64,000 bases of DNA from Steinernema hermaphroditum (GCA_030435675.1 CM059621.1:16492001-16556000); one strand, 5' to 3'; positions 22,230-33,804 are shown, numbered from the stretch's first letter. Notes: generated by a model from the letters alone, not told the origin. Translations and numbers: made by a program.

Positions 22230-22830
22230 TATGATTTCCACGCCATGCACAGTTCATCGCCGCCCAGTCCCAATCCCAATCCATCACGAAAAACTCCATT
22301 TTTTCATCTTCATCAAAGGGCGTCGCGAGAACGGCGCCATTCCGGTTTGCATTCTACATTAAACAAATTTCGCGCACTCGTTATCTCCGTCACCTCCTCG
22401 CGTGCGCCCACTCCTAACGAGATCGAATCAAGAGCGATGTGTATATATTCATCATTGCCCCTTGTAGATTGTATCTTGTAGACAGCACCACGGCACTACA
22501 GTACAGCCCTAGGCCACTATAGGCATTAATTCAATTACACATACAATGCTTACATGTCGACCAGTCCCATCGTCACCATATTGTATGCGAGGCCGCCTGT
22601 CGACGACGCTTCCCCAGAGGCACCTGCGCATACAGAGCCCCAGCCCCAGCCGGTTTGGTTGCGCAACGCGCGGCGGCGCGGCGAATACCGCATTAATTAG
22701 TTAACGTTTTGAATGATGCGCGTGCGGCGAATCATTCAAAACAAGCCGACGCCGCCGCCGGGGAGAAGGCAGCGCGGAGGGGACAGTTGAATATTCCATG
22801 TACTGTTTTTGCGACGACGACTGTCGCCCC
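22230..22830. promoter_or_regulatory. GC-rich island with 12-bp inverted repeat
   Basis: A CpG-rich island (CGCGGCGGCGCGGCG, GCCGACGCCGCCGCC) surrounds CATTAATTAGTTAAC, a homeodomain-type site, at about 22,690-22,705. Directly after it a perfect inverted repeat, GTTTTGAATGAT at 22,706-22,717 and ATCATTCAAAAC at 22,731-22,742, encloses a 13-bp GC-rich loop. Frames open across the island on both strands look like composition effects. A cis-regulatory role is inferred. Confidence 0.4.
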
Positions 22831-22979
22831 TCGACGACGTGTGCTCCTGCCGAAGGCGAGCGAATACGGTATTTGTGTAACTGTGCTCCTCTTTGTCTGT
22901 TTTTCGTCGCGTTTATGGAAATCACTTTCCGAGTCGATGGTTCGGATCGTAAAGGGGGCTCTTGGCCATTTTTGGGGAT

Positions 22980-23705
22980 GTACGGTAGAGAAACGGTTGG
23001 AATGGCTATGAAAGGGAATTATTTTTGGATACATCATACGATGATTCTGTATGATTGGGTCTTCTTTGAATAAGATAAACAAGCTGAATACGAAAAAAAC
23101 ATTGAACTGTTCTGAAGAAACTTCAAGTCTAACACCTCAAATTAGAGTGGTTTTAAGCCAAACACGATAAGCAGGTGGAGATGGGTAAATGCAAGAAAGA
23201 AATCATGGCACGACATTATATTTGTTGGGATGAAAATTGCTTCTCATGCGGGAAACTCATTTTTGGTTATTTGAAGTCCACTTTTTATAAGTTCTAGAAA
23301 AGAGAGTCCGATTCCAGGACTTTCCACCTCGGGTTCCTGACGCGATTTTTAGGCCCAGCTTCCCAGTTTGGAGACCTTTATTCACTCCCGAGTTTTGAAT
23401 TTTGTATTTTTTGGACGTTTTGGGCCCAACTGAAACCTCGATTCCAACAAGCAAGGGAAATTATTTTTGTATACATGCCATCCATTGGGATCTTGAATAG
23501 TATAAGCAAGCGGAAATGACGAAAAAAACAATGATTGAACTATTCTTCAGAAGCTTCAAGTCTTACACTTTAAATTAGAGTTGCTCTAGAAGAAGCGTGA
23601 TAAGAAGGTGGAGATGGGTAAATCTAAGAAAAATTCATGCGACAGTGTATTTTTGAGTTCCGGTCAATCAAACGCGGGAATCTCATTTTTGTTTATTTGG
23701 AGAGG
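22980..23705. repeat. Diverged direct duplication
   Basis: About 23,015-23,270 and 23,455-23,700 are copies of each other (shared blocks include GGTGGAGATGGGTAAAT and ACTTCAAGTCT.ACAC). In both, ATTTTTG is preserved at two equivalent positions although flanking bases have diverged. Between the copies lies an unrelated stretch with GTTTTGAATTTTGTATTTTTT. A third, weaker copy may start at 23,725. No coding function is seen. Confidence 0.55.
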
Positions 23706-25035
23706 CGGTCTGAGCTTCGAGTAGAGAATAAATGTCAATTTTTGAAAAAAGAGACTCCAAATCCAGCACTCTCCAACTTGGGTTCCCGACGCGATTAGCC
23801 TCGTGGTTTAGAGACCTCCTGAATTTTGAATTTCGAGTTTTGGACGCTTTGGACTCAACTCAAAACTTGATTCCAACAAGAGATAAGGGTCTTCGGTTTT
23901 TCCTCGTTGGCCGAAAAGGGTTCTCCATGGCCGGTTCCCTATACGAACAATGAACATGTAAAACCAGGACAGGCCGCTTTGCTTGATGTTCAATATGCTT
24001 TAACTATTTCAAAATCCGCCTAACTTTACGCCTGGTACTAGTTATGAACTACGTTGAAGGTTACGTATTTCGAGTTTCGCTGGGTCCTCGTTGATAGCCG
24101 GTCTTTTTTTCATTTTTTTTGCTAGACTCAGTTTGCTGAGGAGAGGATGTGCTAAGGGTTATCGGTATGGGACCATCCTCATGGGTAGCTTTGAACGGGC
24201 CATGAGCGCTACCTTTTATTTATTTTTGACTGCGGATTTTTCGTTTTATATTGGTTCGGTTCGCTAGGGGGTTTTTAAGGTATACCTGACTCAACTGATT
24301 AGCCATTCGTGCAGGTCAGATGGGCAAATGGTGTGCATAATTTTAAATAAATAAATGGCAAAAGAAGAACAAAAAATTTTTGGGCCTGAATCATATAGTT
24401 TAGTTTTAACCACAATACGGGAAACGGGAAATTCTGAAGATAGCCAAATAAACTGGTTTATATATGTAAAACAAGCTTACATGCATTTTTGACGCGTTTG
24501 CGATGGAGCCTTTTTTCGGCTTTGTTCGGCTTGCTGAAGCATTAAAGGTATTAAAGATACGATTTGAGATACGAAAGATAAGAAACGCAATTGGAAAGTT
24601 TTGGGATCTCTAAACCAGATGTAACTGACTGACCATTTTTGCACATCGCACATCGAATAACAGCAAAAGCGAAGGCTCTCGTTGTCGTTATGAAAAATGA
24701 TTATATAAAATCATCGTGAAAGCTGGCGCCAATTCTTCCGGATCCCCTTGTAGTGATCGGCTACTTCAGTCGCTTCATCACAGCCACCAGCCAAGCAAAG
24801 AGGTTTTCCATGATATCCACCTGTACGTCGATGTTACTTATTAAGAATTTTTTTCAGAAAGTATTTTGAATGCTTTAGATTCGTTTAGCGGAGTCGTACT
24901 CGCGAAGCGATTACAAAACGGGTCGGTATTCGGACTCATTTGAATTTTGGATCATTTCAGAGCGTGTCATTATTGATGTCCATGCGTATTAGTCCGTGGA
25001 AATGTTTGGTATGTCGCAAGGATGAGGGAGTTAGA
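23706..25035. other. Gene desert, no gene recognised
   Basis: AT-rich sequence with scattered + strand ATTTTTG (for example 23,735, 24,222, 24,375, 24,485, 24,636). Short low-complexity T runs are present. Nothing coding or structural is supported. Confidence 0.35.
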
Positions 25036-25040
25036 AAAAC

Positions 25041-25120
25041 GTTTGGGATGCGGTGGTTCGAACCCGCGTCGAACTTTTGCTGACAAAGAGTGATTCCACT
25101 GCGCCATAGAGACACCCGGG
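25041..25120 (-). tRNA. tRNA-like sequence, probable SINE head or tRNA pseudogene
   Basis: On the minus strand TGGCGCAGTGG fits the internal A box of Pol III promoters and GGTTCGAACC fits the B box at the normal distance. The flanking acceptor-stem positions do not pair, and the D-stem is poor. It is therefore a tRNA-derived SINE head or a decayed tRNA rather than a working gene. Confidence 0.45.
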
Positions 25121-25379
25121 ATGCGGTCTAAACTAGCGTTTATAGAGCAACTTCTTTTTTGAAAACCGCCTCTTTTGTTAAGGTGGTGTGGTTCAAGGCC
25201 GATGGGGCTATGTGCGCTGTATCGCTCAGATTCGCATGCCCTACATGCTCCACAATTTTCAATCCATTAATATGCAGAAATACTGATTAGTCAACTATAC
25301 GCTTGTCTCATAGACAAAAAGTTGCATACAAAATGTATCCTTTTTCTCGCTGACCACCCAAAACCACCCACTTTCCCTT

Positions 25380-25645
25380 CCTCCCACACGCAATCGTCCC
25401 ATTTTTTGGCCCTCTCTGCTTTTGCATATCTAATTTGGCGCTGGGCCGTTCCCTTGGGAACATGCAAATTTCGGTTTTCGTCGCCAAATTAGCCCTTCTT
25501 GATTGGCTCATGGCTTTTTGGTTGCCGGAGGCCTTGGTCCTCCCTCCTTCGCCGCCGCCGCTTTTAACTACTCTGTTATTCATCGTGTCGTCGCACAGAG
25601 TCGCCTGCTTAAACACATCGCCGTTTGTCCAAACGATCAGGTGAC
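25380..25645. promoter_or_regulatory. Island with COE-type and octamer sites inside an inverted repeat
   Basis: A balanced-composition island holds a perfect TCCCTTGGGA (25,450-25,459), the recognition sequence of COE/EBF/UNC-3 factors, then ATGCAAAT (25,462-25,469), the POU octamer. Both lie in the 41-bp loop of a perfect 11-bp inverted repeat, CTAATTTGGCG (25,430-25,440) and CGCCAAATTAG (25,482-25,492), itself holding TAAT cores. The site identities are textbook consensus matches; activity is inferred. Confidence 0.5.
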
Positions 25646-25649
25646 TGTG

Positions 25650-26860
25650 AAATGAGGTGTTTGAGGACTCGGAGACGAGGGAGAGACTGATCATTTTGTT
25701 TTATTTTTGTTAGACATAACTGCGTTTGTAAACTATCAAAGGCTATAATTCTCGCTTTACGCAACGAAATGTGATTAAACAGAACTTGAATAAGGATGAT
25801 CTATTATCATATAATTTTTGTGAGGGCTTTCTGATGTGACTGTTTCACAATAATACCAAAAGGCGGATTTCGAATATTTCTTTCCATGTTTTTTTCGTTT
25901 CGTTTTTACGCGCCTGTCGTAGCTTCGTTTCAACCATAAATTTGTCGTATTTCGAAACCACTACGGCGAGTTAGGTGCTTGAGGACTGGGAGACGAGGGA
26001 GAGACTGATTATTTTGTTTTATTTTTGTTAAACAGGTTGCATTTCTTTGTTATTACCTATAAAAGACTATAATTCTCGCATCACGCAGCGAAAAGTGATC
26101 AAACAGAACTTGAATGAGCATGATGTAATATCGTAAAGTTTTTGTGATCCATTTCTCAAGCTCCTTGAAGCCGCGCGAAAAGTGGTGTCCATCGTTTGAA
26201 AGAGGTGACGTCTGCGATGAATTGCGAAGTATTGCGAAGCTTGGAAGCCATATCTGGTCCGATTTGACTGTTTCATAATTATTTCGAAAATAACGGATTT
26301 CGAAAATTTCTCTTCACTTCCCTTGATTTTTACGCGCCTGTCGCAGCCTCATTTTAGGCATGAATGTAGTGTACTTCGAAACCACTACGGCGAGATAGGT
26401 CCATTCTTACGCGTTGAAGGTATTTTTGCTGAACGCCGCTTATATCTGGCACGCTGTTATTCATGCTGAATGCTTTTACGATCTTCATAACTACAAAAAT
26501 CTGTCAAAAAAGAATTCGGAGGATATTGAAACTTTGAGATTAACGAGAGAAGCGGGATTTATTTTTGGATCCTGGGGTGGGGAATCACGCCGACATAAAC
26601 TACCGTATCCTGAATGAATTTTTGATCGCAAATCGATTGGACATAGCGTTTTCGTGTATGACGGCGAATAGGAGGCTTTTGTCGGTCAGGAACGTCGTGG
26701 CAGGATGCACCACAAAGTTCCATATCAGCGCTTTTCTATTCAGAATAATTCTTTCCATGTTGGGCTGGGGAGTCACGCGGACATAGCCTACCATATCTTG
26801 AATTAAGTTTTTCTTACAATTCGACTGAAACTAGCGTTCACGTGTATGATGGCGCGAATA
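25650..26860. repeat. Two pairs of direct duplications
   Basis: Positions 25,650-25,905 and 25,970-26,340 are copies (shared GGAGACGAGGGAGAGACTGA and TTTTGTTTTATTTTTGTTA, then divergence for about 40 bp, then CTATAATTCTCGC). Positions 26,572-26,672 and 26,762-26,855 form a second pair (GGGAATCACGCCGACATAAAC type). CTGTTTCA, the core of the C. elegans 21U-RNA promoter, occurs at 25,840 and 26,268 in equivalent places of the first pair. No gene is seen. Confidence 0.55.
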
Positions 26861-28085
26861 TGATTCTTTGGTGTTATAGTATTTTTGAGGCGGAGATGGA
26901 GACGAATACCTTATGAACAAACCATAACGGTCTTGGCAAGAGCGATCTCCAAAGGAATCAGTCAAACGAATGATCATCCGTTCGTCTTGAGCAAAATCCA
27001 CCCAATTTTACTGATACCTGTTCGTCCCAATCAACACAAACAATTTGATTTTCATTTAAACGTTTTGTCCAATTTTTGGAAATTCGGCGTGGTGCTGATC
27101 CTCATTCTTTACACTATCTACACATAACTTTGCCTGTATTCGTTTCAAATAAGACTCGTTTGGTTTATTTGTGTAGGATTCTATGTATATTAAGCTTATT
27201 ATTTTATTTGGTGCATACGTTTTTCTGCAATATTTCCTATTTTTTGTGGTTTGTTCTGGCTATATTGCTTATGTTTATTTTTGGTTTGTTGTGACACTTC
27301 TGATACAGTTTGACGGTGGTCGAGGCTGGACGTTCCATAATGTACAACTTTAATATCCCCTACCAGGGTTGTGTGAGACGAGACTAAGCCCTAAGCCTTA
27401 CTGTGGTCCTTGACCGTCTCTCTTGGGATTTCGATCGTCCCGGAATATGACTCTCACAAGGAGACCATCAGTATGACCTTTATAAAGCAATGTGGCAAGC
27501 TCAGGCTGAAGGCGACTCCTTTGCTGGATTGCAGAAGTGAAATGCAGAAGCCACCGCGTCTAACCCATGACTTGCGATTTCTACCACCCAATTTCGATTA
27601 TTTCTCTAGTTGCTCTAATTGATTGTAGCTTTTTCTTAAATTACGAAAAAAACGCTTTTTTTCTAATATTTCTATTGTCGTTTTAGCATTTGTTTCCTAA
27701 TTTTTGGGATTCATAATAAACTTCCAAATCTGAGCGGGTCAAAAATGGCCAAAACGAAGCTTAAAATATAGAAAATATTGACTGGGCTATCTTGGTCCCT
27801 GGACTGATAAAGGCCTACAGTTTATTTAACAATTTTTAGCAACAAACACATTTTTGAATGGCGCCAAGGTTTTGCCAAAAAATCTCCATCTATGCACTTT
27901 AATGCAGTGTGTTCTTCCAACAGCCCTTCTTCCTCTTTCCTGTTTTCGACGACCCTCTTCCCGTATTGCATAAACACTTTTATGCATCGTCTCCGCTGTC
28001 TACCTGCCTGTCTGTCCGTCGGTCCATCCGTCTGTCTGTCTCGTCTGATAGGCCGACACACACATCAACAGCCCCTCGCTTCGAG
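26861..28085. other. Gene desert, short low-complexity stretch
   Basis: No gene is recognised. A 70-codon frame at 27,410-27,622 lacks any family resemblance. A CTGTCTGTCCGT-type low-complexity stretch lies at 28,005-28,045. The heptamer ATTTTTG is present on the + strand; a reverse copy lies near 27,740. Confidence 0.35.
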
Positions 28086-28360
28086 GGGCTCATGTGCCTA
28101 GGAAATTAGGGAATGGATTACCTATAATAACAGACGCGTCGACTGCTGCCGCCGGCGACAGGTAGTAGCCCTCTCCCCGACTTGACTCCTATCGATTGAT
28201 CGTCGCCGCGCACACTTAATCACATTGTTTTCAACCTGTTCCCCTCGTTTCTATGCACTCTTCGTTTCAGGTCCCACAAAGCGATTGCGAAAGTCTTATT
28301 CCGTACTTTCGAAGACGTCGCTGTCGAACTTATGGATGCGGTAAGGGTGTACACAGCCCG
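28086..28360. promoter_or_regulatory. Small GC-richer island
   Basis: The sequence holds GGATTACCTATAATAACAG, GCCGCCGGCGACAGG, ATCGATTGATCG and CTTAATCACATTG within 150 bp, resembling the other islands in composition and site type. No coding frame is convincing. A regulatory role is inferred and weak. Confidence 0.3.
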
Positions 28361-28436
28361 TGTTTTATGTGTGCGGTAGAGGTGGATCCGATGGTTTTTG
28401 AGCCATTCATTCCTCTCGGATTGAGTGATTTTGAGT

Positions 28437-29400
28437 GCCAAACGATACGTTGTTCAGATTGTACGTCATTAAAATTTCGCGTTTTACTTTAGCCTTCAAA
28501 TGAGCAATAATAACATCAACTAGTTAGTATTTATAAGTTTGAAATTGAGGGCTTAAGGCGACCAAAGATTGTCACATGGGCATTGCAATATCATTTTTTA
28601 ATGGCTATTTGCAATTTTTCCGTAGTTTCGACCGGAGCGATAAGGGAAACGTGCTGGAACCGAATTCATAGGGACGACATTTTATATGGTTTCTTCGCGT
28701 GTGGTCCTTTGTAAGGAAAGTGCTCCTACATACAGTTCACTAAACTATCTAACATTCTGTTCTAGCCTAAACCGATTTTTTATAATCTTTGAGTGATTTT
28801 GAGCGCCAAACGATACATAGTTCTCATTAGATGTGCTTAAAATTTTGCGTTTTCACGCTAGCCTTTAAGTGAGCAATAGTAACTACTACTACTTAGCATC
28901 ATTACCATGACTTCCACTCACTCTCACGCAGTTTTAGATCTCTATTTTTGCATCCTGCATAGCGTATCATTAATAAGGTGACTACGGTAAAATTCAAGTT
29001 AGCAATAATGACACCAACTACTTAGTATGTATAACTTTAAAATTGAGGGCTTTGGCGACCAAAAATTGTCACATCGATGGGCATTGTAATATCATTTTTA
29101 ATGGTTATTTCCTATTTTTCCGCAGTTTCGATCGGTAGAAAGCAGAGAATACTGAGCGCTAAGGGAAACGTGGTGGGACCGAATTCATAGGGACGGCATT
29201 TTATGTGGTTTCTTCGTGTGTGGTCCCTTGTGAGGAAAGTGCTCCTACATACAGTTCGATAAACTCTCTGACATTCTGTTCCAACCTAATCTGATTTTTG
29301 GGCAAGCTTTGAAGAATTTGAGGAGGACCGAGGATTGTCACATCGACGATCGGATCGCAATATCATTTTTTGTGCTTTGATAATACTTCATTGTTTGGAA
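28437..29400. repeat. Local tandem-type duplication, third copy at 30.5 kb
   Basis: About 28,500-28,790 and 29,000-29,300 are copies (shared AATTGAGGGCTT, GACCAA.GATTGTCACAT, GAATTCATAGGGACG.CATT, GAAAGTGCTCCTACATACAG). A partial third copy lies at 30,500-30,800. The block GCCAAACGATAC also appears twice (28,438 and 28,808). No coding function is evident. Confidence 0.6.
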
Positions 29401-29480
29401 AGGTAGAAAACGTGAATACCACTTCCACTTCGGCAACATGATGTGTATAATGATGTATTTTTACGCGTATGTATATCTTT

Positions 29481-29996
29481 TTTTATTACGAGTTTATTTC
29501 GTGAATCAAAGGCTTGCGCCTTGCACGACACCGAATAATAGACAAACAGAGGATGTCTCGTTGTAACCGGCTTCATCCCTGGCGCGGCGCTTATGGCGAA
29601 ACCGGTCGGAGACGCGCGCATCACGGGGCATGTGGGAGACGGCAAAACTTCGGAAATGGCAGTAGAACTTCTTCTTCTCGAGACGTTTGCGGCACAGAGG
29701 AGGCTTTTGAGCTCGCATCTTCTTCGTAGAGATGAGTTCGTGGTCCGGGAATTGCGTCTTCGGTGGTCCTCAGAGCGTCGGCGACCTTCAGGGTGACATC
29801 TCACGCAGCCGGATTCCTGGCGTCGGACATCTTGTTTGTCAGCGGTGGTGGGACTACGGCTTCCGGGTGTCCCAATTCCCTCTGGAAGCCGGAAAACTCA
29901 CAACTGCCACAGGGTTTACCATCAGACCAACCGAACACTCGGAGAGCGACCGGAGGGAGCGACCGCTCGCCACCGCGACAAGAGTGAGACTCTCTT
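29481..29996 (-). mobile_element. SINE-like retroelement, copy A
   Basis: A GC-richer 516-bp element in minus orientation. Its 3' end reads AATAAACTCGTAATAAAAAAA on the minus strand. It is flanked by direct repeats TATATCTTT (29,472-29,480 and 29,997-30,005), a target-site duplication. Copies at 31,545-32,057 and 62,557-62,976 and a fragment at about 40,460-40,600 are highly similar. No frame is conserved as protein. The tail with repeated AACTCGT units rather than pure poly(A) suggests an RTE-type LINE as partner. Confidence 0.8.
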
Positions 29997-30485
29997 TATA
30001 TCTTTATATGATTTTATTTGGATGATTTTAGGCATAGACTCCGTAGGACTCAAAAAGTTGAGTACGCTTTTTCTGGATTTTTGAGCGCATACTATTAAGT
30101 ATGCGCTCAAAAATCCAGAAAAAGCGTACTCAACAGAAAAATCAGCACAAACCGCAAGACCATTTTTTACTTTTCCATCGTATTGCACAGTCCAATCTCC
30201 ATGCGGACAGTGGCTGTCTGTATATGAGAGTGAATACATGGGCAATTGTGTGTGGCCGTATTGTCACTCAAGCTGTGCTTCTATTTATTTTCTTTAATTA
30301 TTTTTGATACACCATCTTGAGTTCTAGGTCTCCTACTGAATCACTTATTTTGCAGTAGGATATTTTTTCTTTATTATTATTGAGCTTTCTATCCCTTTCC
30401 GACAAACTGTTTTATACGCTAATGTCTGTAGATCTAGTTTCTATGATCGATCGAAATAAAAAAAAACGCATTTAAAAAAAAAAAC
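29997..30485. repeat. Segment duplicated at 48.98-49.45 kb
   Basis: The stretch from 29,997 onward matches 48,993-49,440 in order: TATCTTTATAT.ATTTTATTTGG, GGCATAGACTCCG, TGGACAGTGGCTGT, ACATGGGCAATTGTGTGT and TCCTATCCCTTTCCGACAAACTGT. The other copy continues across the point where element A is inserted, so it preserves the unfilled site. The perfect palindrome at 30,057-30,134 is present only in this copy. No gene is seen. Confidence 0.7.
30057..30134. repeat. Perfect 37-bp palindrome with 4-base loop
   Basis: The arms 30,057-30,093 and 30,098-30,134 are exact reverse complements, separated by ATTA. Arm ends read GTTGAGTACGC and GCGTACTCAAC. The paralogous segment at 49,030-49,110 carries a diverged version of the left arm but no right arm, so the second arm arose locally. 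Confidence 0.95.
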
Positions 30486-31544
30486 GCATTTTTGTGCTTG
30501 GACCACATACACAGTTTTCTGGAAAGATACTGGAGAAGTCCTTCTACATACAGTTCAGCAAGCTCTCTGACATTTTGTTCTAGATTACACTAATTTTTGT
30601 ACAATCTTCAGCTGGCACAACGCGAGAGAAACGCGAATAACTAAAAATATATCAAACAGCGATGAATTTGAAGACGACTTTTCAAAGGCATTTTCGACCT
30701 ACATCTTTGATGCGATATTCAACGAAAACATGGATATCAGACGAAAATCAGGCCTTTCGTGGCGGGACTGAATTCATAGGGACAGCAATTTATATGGCTG
30801 CGTATGTGGTCCGGAAATTGAATCCATTTTCGTTTATGAGCCATGGAGATTAGGAATGGGTTTTGGGTTGTATTTTTGGCGTTCGTTACGTTTTTCAGTT
30901 ATTCATTAATGAATGGAAATCATTCCAGGCGAATTCGGTGCCGTCGCGAAATAAATTCTGAATTCCGACTTCCATTCACTCAAAGTTTTAGATCTCCATT
31001 TTTGCACAAGCACCAAGATCATTAAGTTAGTGACATGCGATACCAAAAAAACAATTTCACTTCTTTGCTAGATTCAAAATTTACTAAGATTTTTCGAGAT
31101 CGAGACTCGAAAAGTTTCAAGACCAAGACTGAGAATCGAGACCCATCACTGTCACTGAGAAATCATTAATCATTTAGCAATAATTTTTGCCAATTTCGCA
31201 ATGAATCCTTAGTCTTATATTAGGCTAAACATGCAGCGTCTGAAGCTGTCTAATGGCGTTTACGAACACTTTGGTCACTGCCACGCGCAATTCTAGAACG
31301 CATGACAGTTTTTATGACAGTGACGGTGACGGCGATGAGGACAAAAAAGTTCAGCGTGACGAATTGAAGTGACGGTCCTGACGGTGACGGCGACAGAACA
31401 CCGGAGCGTTCATGAACACCTTTCCATCACCTTTATAACGATTCGTGAGCACCGTAATGGCGACGGTGACGTTACTTGTGCACAGCCCCTTTAAAAAAAA
31501 GATGGTAAACCTGATGCACTTCTTAACTTTAGTAACGTCTGATG
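30486..31544. other. Desert between retroelement copies
   Basis: It contains the partial third copy of the 28.5/29.0 kb repeat (30,500-30,800), low-complexity GTGACGGCGA-type sequence at 31,315-31,475, and, at 31,495-31,544, the left half of a dispersed repeat (AGATGGTAAACC, CTTAACTTTAGTAACGTC) split by element B. No gene is recognised. Confidence 0.4.
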
Positions 31545-32057
31545 AGTCTCACTCTTGTCGCGGTGGCGAGCGGTCGGTCCCTCCGGTCGCTCTCCGAGTG
31601 TTCGGTTGGTCTGATGGTAAACCCTGTGGCAGTTGTGAGTTTTCCGGCTTCCAGAGGGAATTGGGACACCCGGAAGCCGTAGTCCCACCACCGCTGACAA
31701 ACAAGATGTCCGACGCCAGGAATCCGGCTGCGTGAGATGTCACCCTGAAGGTCGCCGACGCTCTGAGGACCACCGAAGACGCAATTCCCGGACCACGAAC
31801 TCATCTCTCCGAAGAAGATGCGAGCTCAAAAGCCTCCTCTGTGCCGCAAACGCCCCGAGAAGAAGAAGTTCTACTGCCATTTCCGAAGTTTTGCCGTCTC
31901 CCACATGCCCCGTGATGCGCGCCTTCTCCGACCGGTTCGCCATAAGCGCCACGCCAGGGATGAAGCCGGCTAAAACGAGACATCCTCTGTTTGTCTATTA
32001 TTCGGTGTCGTGCAAGGCGCAAGCCTTTGATTCACGGAATAAACTCGTAACTCGTAA
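31545..32057 (+). mobile_element. SINE-like retroelement, copy B
   Basis: A full-length 513-bp copy in plus orientation, flanked by the 11-bp target-site duplication AACGTCTGATG (31,534-31,544 and 32,058-32,068). It ends AATAAACTCGTAACTCGTAA. It interrupts a dispersed repeat whose uninterrupted relatives lie at about 35,085-35,160 and 35,690-35,765. Frames of 70-115 codons run through the body in several phases on both strands and are not conserved as protein among copies. Confidence 0.85.
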
Positions 32058-32068
32058 ACGTCTGATGC

Positions 32069-33035
32069 CAAATATTTAATATTACATAACCTTTGTTGGT
32101 TCCGATGCGGAATAGAATACCAATACCACTAGAAAACATAGGACAATTTTTGAAGAACTAATCCTTATTCACTAACTATGTACTTTATTGCTAAATGATT
32201 AGTGAATTCTTGATACGCTATGCAGTCTACAGTCTTAATATCTATGTACTTCTCCTTTAGAATCGCCTATTCTCAAATGTGCATCTTTATATTGGAAAGT
32301 ATTCATTCCTTCGAGGTTCTATTTTTGGATTTTAAACGGTTTGATCGTTGAACATGAACATGATGGTACGATTAGTGTGACAGTGAGGATCAGCGACTAC
32401 AGAATCACTTTAGTCTTCATTGAGTTTATATTTGGTATTAATGTTGCAAGACGGGTTTGTAAACTTCTACACTGCCTTGGTTTTTGCAAAGCAAAATACA
32501 ACACCTTCCAGGTTAAACAAGAAAAAAAAACATAGGACAATTTTAAAAAGCGTGCTTCACTGAGTATGTACTTCGCCCTTAGAATCGCCTATTCTCAAAT
32601 GTGCGTCTTTATATTGGAAAATATCCCTTCGTGGTTTTACTTTTACCACTTGTGAGATATCCACTTCTGTAAGCCATAAAACTCGTTGATTAATTAGTAT
32701 TTTTGTCCTTTTCTCGGTTTTACAACTGTAGATGGTTGCAACGAACTCTTAATGTTATAATAGGTTGAACATGATGGTACGACTACAGTGTGACAGTGAA
32801 GATTAGCGACTACAGAGTGACTTCATTCTTCATTATATTTGTTATTAATTTTTGCAACACTGTTGGCCGAACATCTGCACTACCGCGGTTCAAGTTCAGC
32901 ACCTTCCAGGTTAAACATAGAACAATTTTTGAAAGCCTGCCTCATATCAATATTCGTTCAAAGTACGTCCTGAGTATGTATTCTCAAATGTACGTCTTTT
33001 TATTGGAAAGTAGTGCTTCGCGCTAACTGATTAAG
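32069..33035. repeat. Tandem repeat, about 2.5 units of ~400 bp
   Basis: Blocks recur in order: ACATAGGACAATTTT at 32,137, 32,530 and 32,916; ATTCTCAAATGT.C.TCTTT at 32,268, 32,590 and 32,982; GAACATGATGGTACGA at 32,352 and 32,767; CACCTTCCAGGTTAAACA at 32,500 and 32,898. Units have diverged by many substitutions and small indels. ATTTTTG is present in each unit. No gene is seen. Confidence 0.65.
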
Positions 33036-33800
33036 ATTACACTCATTAACTGATTAGTTCATGCTCGATCGGTTGCAGTTGTCATTGTTTTTGGATTCTT
33101 TGCAACAGATTTATTCAATTTCAGTATGGTTTTATTTTTGGCAACTCAACGGCTACTCTCTCAGTCCAAACGAACAATTAGAGGCTGGATCAGCAAAAGC
33201 GCATCTATAACCATTCCTCATACATTACTCAAATCAGCAAATAAATTACCAAACTTGTGAGACATCATGTTAGACATCATCATACATAACTTTGAAAATT
33301 TTTGTGTTCTCTTGTGTCATCCGTCAGGAACACGACGGATTTAAGCTCTGACAAGGAGTTCGTAGATTAAACTCGTACATTCGTATGTAATTTCCCTTTT
33401 CACGTTTGACTGTACATTATATAATTAAGATTTTTGTTTTTTTTTTGTCTTTCGTCACTTCAAAGCTTTATTTTATGAACCTTCTCGGGGCGTTCTCGAC
33501 ATGAATGAGAGTCGAACTGTCGCCTAGCATTACATAATAACAATTTTTGATTCCGAAAGTATTTTCATCCCGAAAGTAGAGAACTTAGCGCTGACTAATT
33601 TAATAAGACGTTTATTACTTTTCTTTATTTTTGCCTGCGTTCATCCCTTTCTTAAGGCCGACAGTGGCCGCACAAGCTCTGCTAGTCGAATGAGAACACG
33701 TTTTGTGGCCGCTGTAATTATCGCGTTCTAGCTTGTTTCAAAAGCTCAAAAATTAGCGTTTTAGGTCATTTTTGCTTCATTCACTGACATTTCACCACGC
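33036..33800. other. Gene desert, no gene recognised
   Basis: AT-rich sequence with frequent ATTTTTG on the + strand. A possible retroelement tail, TAGATTAAACTCGTACATTCG, lies near 33,365-33,386. Nothing else is supported. Confidence 0.35.
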
Positions 33801-33804
33801 GAAC

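Noticed and set aside
25840..26275. Canonical 21U-RNA (Ruby-type) promoter cluster
   Set aside because: The CTGTTTCA core was noted only at 25,840 and 26,268, in copies of one duplication, so a C. elegans-style cluster is not supported.
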